From Hippasteria phrygiana (Eukaryota; Echinodermata; Asteroidea; Valvatida; Goniasteridae), in NCBI GenBank assembly GCA_037893225.1, contig JAZGUH010000442.1, positions 1-64,000 of the forward strand: a stretch of 64,000 nucleotides of DNA, given 5' to 3'. Shown here in pieces: positions 13,601 through 26,300 of this stretch (positions within the stretch are counted from its first letter, which is position 1; every line of letters starts with the position of its first letter). The notes under the pieces are model-generated. The model had not been told where the DNA came from, made no database searches, and saw nothing but the letters and a program-made list of their open reading frames with translations. The translations under genes and the position numbers were made by a program.

Positions 13601-13815
13601 ATTTCATGCAATTATGAATGAGTAAAGCAAGTCCATACCCCAGGGAATTTGACATGCATGGAGCAATAAATAGACGGTAACATGTACACAGATGTTGGCC
13701 GGAAAGAAAATAAACATTGCGAGGTTTGAATTTTCTCCACAAGTGTTAACTCTAAGAAGCCGCCGATAATTGCAACATGTAGCGCCAGATCTAAGCTATC
13801 CATAACATGTCAAAA
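10650..13815 (+). repeat. 8-monomer (1,855-bp) higher-order repeat, one unit plus partial second
   Basis: The unit with TAACATTTACAC at 10,901 recurs at 12,756, and the following unit types recur at the same 1,855-bp offset: AAATATACATTG units, TAATATTCACAC units, then GACGGTAATATG units with GTGTTAAC. The match holds from about 10,650 to 11,960. It ends where TACTACATTTGG (after 11,947) differs from TACTGAATTTGG (after 13,802). A second copy of the AGATCT core is changed by substitution at 13,093. The 11.5-12.7 kb segment also matches 24.3-25.4 kb at an offset of 12,745 bp. Confidence 0.7.
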
Positions 13816-15005
13816 TTACTGAATTTGGTTGATATTTCATGCAATTATGAATGAGTAAAGCAAGTCATACCCCAGGGAATTTGACAGGCATGGAGCAAAA
13901 AAATAGAAGGTAATATGCACACAGATGTTGGCCGGAAAGAAAATAAACATTGCGAGGTTTGAATTTTCTCCACAAGTTTTAACTCTAAGAAGCCGCCGAT
14001 AATTGCAACATGTAGCGCCAGATCTAAGCTATCCATACATGTCAAAATTACTGAATTTGGTTGATATTTCATGCAATTATGAATGAGTAAAGCAAGTCCA
14101 TACCCCAGGGAATTTGACAGGCATGGAGCAATAAATAGAAGGTAATATGCACACAGATGTTGGCCGGAAAGAAAATAAACATTGCGAGGTTTGAATTTTC
14201 TCCACAAGTTTTAACTCTAAGAAGCCGCCGATGATTGCAACATGTAGCGCCAGATCTAAGCTATCCATACATGTCAAAATTACTGAATTTGGTTGATATT
14301 TCATGCAATTATGAATGAGTAAAGCAAGTCCATACCCCAGGGAATTTGACATGCATGGAGCAATAAATAGACGGTAACATGTACACAGATGTTGGCCGGA
14401 AAGAAAATAAACATTGCGAGGTTTGAATTTTCTCCACAAGTGTTAACTCTAAGAAGCCGCCGATAATTGCAACATGTAGCGCCAGATCTAAGCTATCCAT
14501 AACATGTCAAAATTACTGAATTTGGTTGATATTTCATGCAATTATGAATGAGTAAAGCAAGTCATACCCCAGGGAATTTGACAGGCATGGAGCAAAAAAA
14601 TAGAAGGTAATATGCACACAGATGTTGGCCGGAAAGAAAATAAACATTGCGAGGTTTGAATTTTCTCCACAAGTTTTAACTCTAAGAAGCCGCCGATAAT
14701 TGCAACATGTAGCGCCAGATCTAAGCTATCCATACATGTCAAAATTACTGAATTTGGTTGATATTTCATGCAATTATGAATGAGTAAAGCAAGTCCATAC
14801 CCCAGGGAATTTGACAGGCATGGAGCAATAAATAGAAGGTAATATGCACACAGATGTTGGCCGGAAAGAAAATAAACATTGCGAGGTTTGAATTTTCTCC
14901 ACAAGTTTTAACTCTAAGAAGCCGCCGATGATTGCAACATGTAGCGCCAGATCTAAGCTATCCATACATGTCAAAATTACTGAATTTGGTTGATATTTCA
15001 TGCAA
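13612..15005 (+). repeat. 3-monomer (697-bp) tandem duplication
   Basis: Two adjacent copies (13,612-14,308 and 14,309-15,005) share an unusual seven-A run after GAGC, at 13,897-13,903 and 14,594-14,600, exactly 697 bp apart. Both have the same order of unit types, including the 233-bp CCATAACATGTC unit. The length is three monomers plus one base (232+232+233). The seven-A run was seen nowhere else, so this looks like a recent local duplication. Confidence 0.75.
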
Positions 15006-16183
15006 TTATGAATGAGTAAAGCAAGTCATACCCCGGGGAATTTGACATGCATGGAGCAATAAATAGACGGTAACATGTACACAGATGTTGGCCGGAAAGA
15101 AAATAAACATTGCGAGGTTTGAATTTTCTCCACAAGTTTTAACTCTAAGAAGCCGCCGATGATTGCAACATGTAGCGCCAGATCTAAGCTATCCATACAT
15201 GTCAAAATTACTGCATTTGGTTGATATTTCATGCAATTATGAATGAGTAAAGCAAGTCATACCCCAGGGAATTTGACAGGCATGGAGCAAAAAATAGATG
15301 GTAACATGCACACAGATGTTGGCCGGAAAGAAAATAAACATTGCGAGGTTTGAATTTTCTCCACAAGTTTTAACTCTAAGAAGCCGCCGATGATTGCAAC
15401 ATGTAGCGCCAGATCTAAGCTATCCATACATGTCAAAATTACTGAATTTGGTTGATATTTCATGCAATTATGAATGAGTAAAGCAAGTCCATACCCCAGG
15501 GAATTTGACAGGCATGGAGCAATAAATAGAAGGTAATATGCACACAGATGTTGGCCGGAAAGAAAATATACATTGCGAGGTTTGAATTTTCTCCACAAGT
15601 TTTAACTCTAAGAAGCCGCCGATAATTGCAACATGTAGCGCCAGATCTAAGCTATCCATACATGTCAAAATTACTGTATTTGGTTTATATTTCATGCAAT
15701 TATGAATGAGTAAAGCAAGTCATACCCCAGGGAATTTGACAGGCATGGAGCAATAAATAGAAGGTAATATTCACACAGATGTTGGCCGGAAAGAAAATAA
15801 ACATTGCGAGGTTTGAATTTTCTCCACAAGTTTTAACTCTAAGAAGCCGCCGATAATTGCAACATGTAGCGCCAGATCTAAGCTATCCATACATGTCAAA
15901 ATTACTGAATTTGGTTGATATTTCATGCAATTATGAATGAGTAAAGCAAGTCCATACCCTAGGGAATTTGACATGCATGGAGCAATAAATAGACGGTAAC
16001 AGGTACACAGATGTTGGCCGGAAAGAAAATAAACATTGCGAGGTTTGAATTTTCTCCACAAGTTTTAACTCTAAGAAGCCGCCGATGATTGCAACATGTA
16101 GCGCCAGATCTAAGCTATCCATAACATGTCAAAATTACTGAATTAGATTTTTTTTTAATGCAATTATGAATGAGTAAAGCAAG

Positions 16184-17574
16184 TCATACCCCAGGGAATT
16201 TGACAGGCATGGAGCAAAAAATAGAAGGTAATATGCACACAGATGTTGGCCGGAAAGAAAATAAACATTGCGAGGTTTGAATTTTCTCCACAAGTTTTAA
16301 CTCTAAGAAGCCGCCGATAATTGCAACATGTAGCGCCAGATCTAAGCTATCCATACATGTCAAAATTACTGAATTTGGTTGATATTTCATGCAATTATGA
16401 ATGAGTAAAGCAAGTCCATACCCCAGGGAATTTGACATGCATGGAGCAATAAATAGAAGGTAACATGTACACAGATGTTGGCCGGAAAGAAAATAAAAAT
16501 TGCGAGGTTTGAATTTTCTCCACAAGTTTTAACTCTAAGAAGCCGCCGATGATTGCAACATGTAGCGCCAGATCTAAGCTATCCATACATGTCAAAATTA
16601 CTGCATTTGGTTTATATTTCATGCAATTATGAATGAGTAAAGCAAGTCATACCCCAGGGAATTTGACAGGCATGGAGCAATAAATAGAAGGTAATATGCA
16701 TACAGATGTTGGCCGGAAAGAAAATAAACATTGCGAGGTTTGAATTTTCTCCACAAGTTTTAACTCTAAGAAGCCGCCGATAATTGCAACATGTAGCGCC
16801 AGATCTAAGCTATCCATACATGTCAAAATTACTGAATTTGGTTGATATTTCATGCAATTATGAATGAGTAAAGCAAGTCCATACCCCAGGGAATTTGACA
16901 TGCATGGAGCAATAAATAGACGGTAACATGTACACAGATGTTGGCCGGAAAGAAAATAAAAATTGCGAGGTTTGAATTTTCTCCACAAGTTTTAACTCTA
17001 AGAAGCCGCCGATAATTGCAACATGTAGCGCCAGATCTAAGCTATCCATACATGTCAAAATTACTGAATTTGGTTGATATTTCATGCAATTATGAATGAG
17101 TAAAGCAAGTCCATACCCCAGGGAATTTGACAGGCATGGAGCAATAAATAGAAGGTAATATGCACACAGATGTTGGCCGGAAAGAAAATAAAAATTGCGA
17201 GGTTTGAATTTTCTCCACAAGTTTTAACTCTAAGAAGCCGCCGATAATTGCAACATGTAGCGCCAGATCTAAGCTATCCATACATGTCAAAATTACTGAA
17301 TTTGGTTGATATTTCATGCAATTATGAATGAGTAAAGCAAGTCCATACCCTAGGGAATTTGACATGCATGGAGCAATAAATCGACGGTAACAGGTACACA
17401 GATGTTGGCCGGAAAGAAAATAAACATTGCGAGGTTTGAATTTTCTCCACAAGTTTTAACTCTAAGAAGCCGCCGATGATTGCAACATGTAGCGCCAGAT
17501 CTAAGCTATCCATAACATGTCAAAATTACTGAATTAGATTTTTTTTTAATGCAATTATGAATGAGTAAAGCAAG
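16184..17574 (+). repeat. 6-monomer (1,391-bp) short version of the following 11-monomer HOR
   Basis: The segment between the first two nine-T units matches the start of the next HOR unit for about four monomers, including the GCAAAAAATAG unit, the ATAAAAATTGCG unit and the GCATACAG unit. It then joins directly to the GTCCATACCCTAGGG and nine-T units. Five monomers found in the 2,548-bp units are missing. One unit near 17,383 has AATCGACGG instead of AATAGACGG. Confidence 0.65.
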
Positions 17575-20500
17575 TCATACCCCAGGGAATTTGACAGGCA
17601 TGGAGCAAAAAATAGAAGGTAATATGCACACAGATGTTGGCCGGAAAGAAAATAAACATTGCGAGGTTTGAATTTTCTCCACAAGTTTTAACTCTAAGAA
17701 GCCGCCGATAATTGCAACATGTAGCGCCAGATCTAAGCTATCCATACATGTCAAAATTACTGAATTTGGTTGATATTTCATGCAATTATGAATGAGTAAA
17801 GCAAGTCCATACCCCAGGGAATTTGACATGCATGGAGCAATAAATAGAAGGTAACATGTACACAGATGTTGGCCGGAAAGAAAATAAAAATTGCGAGGTT
17901 TGAATTTTCTCCACAAGTTTTAACTCTAAGAAGCCGCCGATGATTGCAACATGTAGCGCCAGATCTAAGCTATCCATACATGTCAAAATTACTGCATTTG
18001 GTTTATATTTCATGCAATTATGAATGAGTAAAGCAAGTCATACCCCAGGGAATTTGACAGGCATGGAGCAATAAATAGAAGGTAATATGCATACAGATGT
18101 TGGCCGGAAAGAAAATAAACATTGCGAGGTTTGAATTTTCTCCACAAGTTTTAACTCTAAGAAGCCGCCGATAATTGCAACATGTAGCGCCAGATCTAAG
18201 CTATCCATACATGTCAAAATTACTGAATTTGGTTGATATTTCATGCAATTATGAATGAGTAAAGCAAGTCCATACCCCAGGGAATTTGACATGCATGGAG
18301 CAATAAATAGACGGTAACATGTACACAGATGTTGGCCGGAAAGAAAATAAAAATTGCGAGGTTTGAATTTTCTCCACAAGTTTTAACTCTAAGAAGCCGC
18401 CGATAATTGCAACATGTAGCGCCAGATCTAAGCTATCCATACATGTCAAAATTACTGAATTTGGTTGATATTTCATGCAATTATGAATGAGTAAAGCAAG
18501 TCCATACCCCAGGGAATTTGACAGGCATGGAGCAATAAATAGAAGGTAATATGCACACAGATGTTGGCCGGAAAGAAAATAAACATTGCGAGGTTTGAAT
18601 TTTCTCCACAAGTTTTAACTCTAAGAAGCCGCCGATAATTGCAACATGTAGCGCCAGATCTAAGCTATCCATACATGTCAAAATTACTGCATTTGGTTGA
18701 TATTTCATGCAGTTATGAATGAATAAAGCAAGTCCATACCCCAGGGAATTTGACATGTATGGAGCAATAAATAGACGGTAATATGTACACAGATGTTGGC
18801 CGGAAAGAAAATAAACATTGCGAGGTTTGAATTTTCTCCACAAGTTTTAACTCTAAGAAGCCGCCGATGATTGCAACATGTAGCGCCAGATCTAAGCTAT
18901 CCATACATGTCAAAATTACTGAATTTGGTTGATATTTCATGCAATTATGAATGAGTAAAGCAAGTCATACCCCAGGCAATTTGACATGCATGGAGCAAAA
19001 AATAGATGGTAACATGCACACAGATGTTGGCCGGAAAGAAAATAAACATTACGAGGTTTGAATTTTCTCCACAAGTTTTAACTCTAAGAAGCCGCCGATG
19101 ATTGCAACATCTAGCGCCAGATCTAAGCTATCCATACATGTCAAAATTACTGAATTTGGTTGATATTTCATGCAATTATGAATGAGTAAAGCAAGTCCAT
19201 ACCCCAGGGAATTTGACAGGCATGGAGCAATAAATAGAAGGTAATATGCACACAGATGTTGGCCGGAAAGAAAATATACATTGCGAGGTTTGAATTTTCT
19301 CCACAAGTTTTAACTCTAAGAAGCCGCCGATAATTGCAACATGTAGCGCCAGATCTAAGCTATCCATACATGTCAAAATTACTGTATTTGGTTTATATTT
19401 CATGCAATTATGAATGAGTAAAGCAAGTCATACCCCAGGGAATTTGACAGGCATGGAGCAATAAATAGAAGGTAATATTCACACAGATGTTGGCCGGAAA
19501 GAAAATAAACATTCGAGGTTTGAATTTTCTCCACAAGTGTTAACTCTAAGAAGCCGCCGATAATTGCAACATGTAGCGCCAGATCTAAGCTATCCATAAC
19601 ATGTCAAAATTACTGAATTTGGTTGATATTTCATGCAATTATGAATGAGTAAAGCAAGTCATACCCCAGGGAATTTGACAGGCATGGAGCAAAAAATAGA
19701 AGGTAATATGCACACAGATGTTGGCCGGAAAGAAAATAAACATTGCGAGGTTTGAATTTTCTCCACAAGTTTTAACTCTAAGAAGCCGCCGATAATTGCA
19801 ACATGTAGCGCCAGATCTAAGCTATCCATACATGTCAAAATTACTGAATTTGGTTGATATTTCATGCAATTATGAATGAGTAAAGCAAGTCCATACCCTA
19901 GGGAATTTGACATGCATGGAGCAATAAATAGACGGTAACAGGTACACAGATGTTGGCCGGAAAGAAAATAAACATTGCGAGGTTTGAATTTTCTCCACAA
20001 GTTTTAACTCTAAGAAGCCGCCGATGATTGCAACATGTAGCGCCAGATCTAAGCTATCCATAACATGTCAAAATTACTGAATTAGATTTTTTTTTAATGC
20101 AATTATGAATGAGTAAAGCAAGTCATACCCCAGGGAATTTGACAGGCATGGAGCAAAAAATAGAAGGTAATATGCACACAGATGTTGGCCGGAAAGAAAA
20201 TAAACATTGCGAGGTTTGAATTTTCTCCACAAGTTTTAACTCTAAGAAGCCGCCGATAATTGCAACATGTAGCGCCAGATCTAAGCTATCCATACATGTC
20301 AAAATTACTGAATTTGGTTGATATTTCATGCAATTATGAATGAGTAAAGCAAGTCCATACCCCAGGGAATTTGACATGCATGGAGCAATAAATAGAAGGT
20401 AACATGTACACAGATGTTGGCCGGAAAGAAAATAAAAATTGCGAGGTTTGAATTTTCTCCACAAGTTTTAACTCTAAGAAGCCGCCGATGATTGCAACAT

Positions 20501-22670
20501 GTAGCGCCAGATCTAAGCTATCCATACATGTCAAAATTACTGCATTTGGTTTATATTTCATGCAATTATGAATGAGTAAAGCAAGTCATACCCCAGGGAA
20601 TTTGACAGGCATGGAGCAATAAATAGAAGGTAATATGCATACAGATGTTGGCCGGAAAGAAAATAAACATTGCGAGGTTTGAATTTTCTCCACAAGTTTT
20701 AACTCTAAGAAGCCGCCGATAATTGCAACATGTAGCGCCAGATCTAAGCTATCCATACATGTCAAAATTACTGAATTTGGTTGATATTTCATGCAATTAT
20801 GAATGAGTAAAGCAAGTCCATACCCCAGGGAATTTGACATGCATGGAGCAATAAATAGACGGTAACATGTACACAGATGTTGGCCGGAAAGAAAATAAAA
20901 ATTGCGAGGTTTGAATTTTCTCCACAAGTTTTAACTCTAAGAAGCCGCCGATAATTGCAACATGTAGCGCCAGATCTAAGCTATCCATACATGTCAAAAT
21001 TACTGAATTTGGTTGATATTTCATGCAATTATGAATGAGTAAAGCAAGTCCATACCCCAGGGAATTTGACAGGCATGGAGCAATAAATAGACGGTAATAT
21101 GCACACAGATGTTGGCCGGAAAGAAAATAAACATTGCGAGGTTTGAATTTTCTCCACAAGTTTTAACTCTAAGAAGCCGCCGATAATTGCAACATGTAGC
21201 GCCAGATCTAAGCTATCCATACATGTCAAAATTACTGCATTTGGTTGATATTTCATGCAGTTATGAATGAATAAAGCAAGTCCATACCCCAGGGAATTTG
21301 ACATGTATGGAGCAATAAATAGACGGTAATATGTACACAGATGTTGGCCGGAAAGAAAATAAACATTGCGAGGTTTGAATTTTCTCCACAAGTTTTAACT
21401 CTAAGAAGCCGCCGATGATTGCAACATGTAGCGCCAGATCTAAGCTATCCATACATGTCAAAATTACTGAATTTGGTTGATATTTCATGCAATTATGAAT
21501 GAGTAAAGCAAGTCATACCCCAGGCAATTTGACATGCATGGAGCAAAAAATAGATGGTAACATGCACACAGATGTTGGCCGGAAAGAAAATAAACATTGC
21601 GAGGTTTGAATTTTCTCCACAAGTTTTAACTCTAAGAAGCCGCCGATGATTGCAACATCTAGCGCCAGATCTAAGCTATCCATACATGTCAAAATTACTG
21701 AATTTGGTTGATATTTCATGCAATTATGAATGAGTAAAGCAAGTCCATACCCCAGGGAATTTGACAGGCATGGAGCAATAAATAGAAGGTAATATGCACA
21801 CAGATGTTGGCCGGAAAGAAAATATACATTGCGAGGTTTGAATTTTCTCCACAAGTTTTAACTCTAAGAAGCCGCCGATAATTGCAACATGTAGCGCCAG
21901 ATCTAAGCTATCCATACATGTCAAAATTACTGTATTTGGTTTATATTTCATGCAATTATGAATGAGTAAAGCAAGTCATACCCCAGGGAATTTGACAGGC
22001 ATGGAGCAATAAATAGAAGGTAATATTCACACAGATGTTGGCCGGAAAGAAAATAAACATTCGAGGTTTGAATTTTCTCCACAAGTGTTAACTCTAAGAA
22101 GCCGCCGATAATTGCAACATGTAGCGCCAGATCTAAGCTATCCATAACATGTCAAAATTACTGAATTTGGTTGATATTTCATGCAATTATGAATGAGTAA
22201 AGCAAGTCATACCCCAGGGAATTTGACAGGCATGGAGCAAAAAATAGAAGGTAATATGCACACAGATGTTGGCCGGAAAGAAAATAAACATTGCGAGGTT
22301 TGAATTTTCTCCACAAGTTTTAACTCTAAGAAGCCGCCGATAATTGCAACATGTAGCGCCAGATCTAAGCTATCCATACATGTCAAAATTACTGAATTTG
22401 GTTGATATTTCATGCAATTATGAATGAGTAAAGCAAGTCCATACCCTAGGGAATTTGACATGCATGGAGCAATAAATAGACGGTAACAGGTACACAGATG
22501 TTGGCCGGAAAGAAAATAAACATTGCGAGGTTTGAATTTTCTCCACAAGTTTTAACTCTAAGAAGCCGCCGATGATTGCAACATGTAGCGCCAGATCTAA
22601 GCTATCCATAACATGTCAAAATTACTGAATTCGATTTTTTTTTAATGCAATTATGAATGAGTAAAGCAAG
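17575..22670 (+). repeat. 11-monomer (2,548-bp) higher-order repeat, two complete copies
   Basis: The copies are 17,575-20,122 and 20,123-22,670, each ending in a nine-T unit. Private variants recur at exactly 2,548 bp: ACATCT in place of ACATGT (19,111 and 21,659), a lost G giving CATTCGAGG (C at 19,514 and 22,062), the CATGCAGTTATG unit, and GCAAAAAATAGATGG. Few differences between copies were noticed, such as TTACGAGG near 19,050 against TTGCGAGG in copy 2. A third copy begins at 22,671 but departs after about 670 bp. Confidence 0.85.
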
Positions 22671-23344
22671 TCATACCCCAGGGAATTTGACAGGCATGGA
22701 GCAAAAAATAGAAGGTAATATGCACACAGATGTTGGCCGGAAAGAAAATAAACATTGCGAGGTTTGAATTTTCTCCACAAGTTTTAACTCTAAGAAGCCG
22801 CCGATAATTGCAACATGTAGCGCCAGATCTAAGCTATCCATACATGTCAAAATTACTGAATTTGGTTGATATTTCATGCAATTATGAATGAGTAAAGCAA
22901 GTCCATACCCCAGGGAATTTGACATGCATGGAGCAATAAATAGAAGGTAACATGTACACAGATGTTGGCCGGAAAGAAAATAAAAATTGCGAGGTTTGAA
23001 TTTTCTCCACAAGTTTTAACTCTAAGAAGCCGCCGATGATTGCAACATGTAGCGCCAGATCTAAGCTATCCATACATGTCAAAATTACTGCATTTGGTTT
23101 ATATTTCATGCAATTATGAATGAGTAAAGCAAGTCATACCCCAGGGAATTTGACAGGCATGGAGCAATAAATAGAAGGTAATATGCATACAGATGTTGGC
23201 CGGAAAGAAAATAAACATTGCGAGGTTTGAATTTTCTCCACAAGTTTTAACTCTAAGAAGCCGCCGATAATTGCAACATGTAGCGCCAGATCTAAGCTAT
23301 CCATACATGTCAAAATTACTGAATTTGGTTGATATTTCATGCAA
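22671..23344 (+). repeat. Truncated third copy of the 2,548-bp HOR with an in-register one-monomer loss at its end
   Basis: The order of unit types follows copies 1 and 2 until about 23.3 kb. The next unit (around 23,345-23,600) starts like one monomer of the HOR, with ATAAAAATTGCG, and ends like the following one, with CATGCAGTTATG. The distance from HOR start to the CATGCAGTTATG unit is therefore 232 bp shorter than in the earlier copies. This is the pattern expected from exchange between neighbouring monomers in register. Confidence 0.6.
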
Positions 23345-26300
23345 TTATGAATGAGTAAAGCAAGTCCATACCCCAGGGAATTTGACATGCATGGAGCAAT
23401 AAATAGACGGTAACATGTACACAGATGTTGGCCGGAAAGAAAATAAAAATTGCGAGGTTTGAATTTTCTCCACAAGTTTTAACTCTAAGAAGCCGCCGAT
23501 AATTGCAACATGTAGCGCCAGATCTAAGCTATCCATACATGTCAAAATTACTGCATTTGGTTGATATTTCATGCAGTTATGAATGAATAAAGCAAGTCCA
23601 TACCCCAGGGAATTTGACATGTATGGAGCAATAAATAGACGGTAATATGTACACAGATGTTGGCCGGAAAGAAAATAAACATTGCGAGGTTTGAATTTTC
23701 TCCACAAGTTTTAACTCTAAGAAGCCGCCGATGATTGCAACATGTAGCGCCAGATCTAAGCTATCCATACATGTCAAAATTACTGAATTTGGTTGATATT
23801 TCATGCAATTATGAATGAGTAAAGCAAGTCATACCCCAGGCAATTTGACATGCATGGAGCAATAAATAGACGGTAACATGTACACAGATGTTGGCCGGAA
23901 AGAAAATAAACATTGCGAGGTTTGAATTTTCTCCACAAGTTTTAACTCTAAGAAGCCGCCGATGATTGCAACATGTAGCGCCAGATCTAAGCTATCCATA
24001 CATGTCAAAATTACTGAATTTGGTTGATATTTCATGCAATTATGAATGAGTAAAGCAAGTCATACCCCAGGGAATTTGACAGGCATGGAGCAATAAAAAG
24101 AAGGTAATATGCACACAGATGTTGGCCGGAAAGAAAATAAACATTGCGAGGTTTGAATTTTCTCAACAAGTTTTAACTCTAAGAAGCCGCCGATAATTGC
24201 AACATGTAGCGCCAGATCTAAGCTATCCATACATGTCAAAATTACTGTATTTGGTTTATATTTCATGCAATTATGAATGAGTAAAGCAAGTCATACCCCA
24301 GGGAATTTGACAGGCATGGAGCAATAAATAGACGGTAATATGTACACAGATGTTGGCCGGAAAGAAAATAAACATTGCGAGGTTTGAATTTTCTCCACAA
24401 GTGTTAACTCTAAGAAGCCGCCGATAATTGCAACATGTAGCGCCAGATCTAAGCTATCCATACATGTCAAAATTACTGAATTTGGTTGATATTTCATGCA
24501 ATTATGAATGAGTAAAGCAAGTCCATACCCCAGGGAATTTGACATGCATGGAGCAATAAATAGACGGTAACATGTACACAGATGTTGGCCGGAAAGAAAA
24601 TAAACATTGCGAGGTTTGAATTTTCTCCACAAGTGTTAACTCTAAGAAGCCGCCGATAATTGCAACATGTAGCGCCAGATCTAAGCTATCCATAACATGT
24701 CAAAATTACTACATTTGGTTGATATTTCATGCAATTATGAATGAATAAAGCAAGTCCATACCCCAGGGAATTTGACATGCATGGAGCAATAAATAGACGG
24801 TAATATGTACACAGATGTTGGCCGGAAAGAAAATAAACATTGCGAGGTTTGAATTTTCTCCACAAGTGTTAACTCTAAGAAGCCGCCGATAATTGCAACA
24901 TGTAGCGCCAGATCTAAGCTATCCATACATGTCACAATTACTGAATTTGGTTGATATTTCATGCAATTATGAATGAGTAAAGCAAGTCCATACCCCAGGG
25001 AATTTGACATGCATGGAGCAATAAATAGACGGTAACATATACACAGATGTTGGCCGGAAAGAAAATAAACATTGCGAGGTTTGAATTTTCTCCACAAGTT
25101 TTAACTCTAAGAAGCCGCCGATGATTGCAACATGTAGCGCCAGATCTAAGCTATCCATACATGTCAAAATTACTGAATTTGGTTGATATTTCATGCAATT
25201 ATGAATGAGTAAAGCAAGTCCATACCCCAGGGAATTTGACAGGCATGGAGCAATAAATAGAAGGTAATATGCACACAGATGTTGGCCGGAAAGAAAATAA
25301 ACATTGCGAGGTTTGAATTTTCTCCACAAGTTTTAACCCTAAGAAGCCGCCGATAATTGCAACATGTAGCGCCAGATCTAAGCTATCCATACATGTCAAA
25401 ATTACTGAATTTGGTTGATATTTCATGCAATTATGAATGAGTAAAGCAAGTCCATACCCCAGGGAATTTGACATGCATGGAGCAATAAATAGACGGTAAC
25501 ATTTACACAGATGTTGGCCGGAAAGAAAATAAACATTGCGAGGTTTGAATTTTCTCCACAAGTTTTAACTCTAAGAAGCCGCCGATGATTGCAACATGTA
25601 GCGCCAGATCTAAGCTATCCATAACATGTCAAAATTACTGAATTCGATTTTTTTTTAATGCAATTATGAATGAGTAAAGCAAGTCATACCCCAGGGAATT
25701 TGACAGGCATGGAGCAATAAATAGAAGGTAATATGCATACAGATGTTGGCCGGAAAGAAAATAAACATTGCGAGGTTTGAATTTTCTCCACAAGTTTTAA
25801 CTCTAAGAAGCCGCCGATAATTGCAACATGTAGCGCCAGATCTAAGCTATCCATACATGTCAAAATTACTGAATTTGGTTGATATTTCATGCAATTATGA
25901 ATGAGTAAAGCAAGTCCATACCCCAGGGAATTTGACATGCATGGAGCAATAAATAGACGGTAACATGTACACAGATGTTGGCCGGAAAGAAAATAAAAAT
26001 TGCGAGGTTTGAATTTTCTCCACAAGTTTTAACTCTAAGAAGCCGCCGATAATTGCAACATGTAGCGCCAGATCTAAGCTATCCATACATGTCAAAATTA
26101 CTGCATTTGGTTGATATTTCATGCAGTTATGAATGAATAAAGCAAGTCCATACCCCAGGGAATTTGACATGTATGGAGCAATAAATAGACGGTAATATGT
26201 ACACAGATGTTGGCCGGAAAGAAAATAAACATTGCGAGGTTTGAATTTTCTCCACAAGTTTTAACTCTAAGAAGCCGCCGATGATTGCAACATGTAGCGC

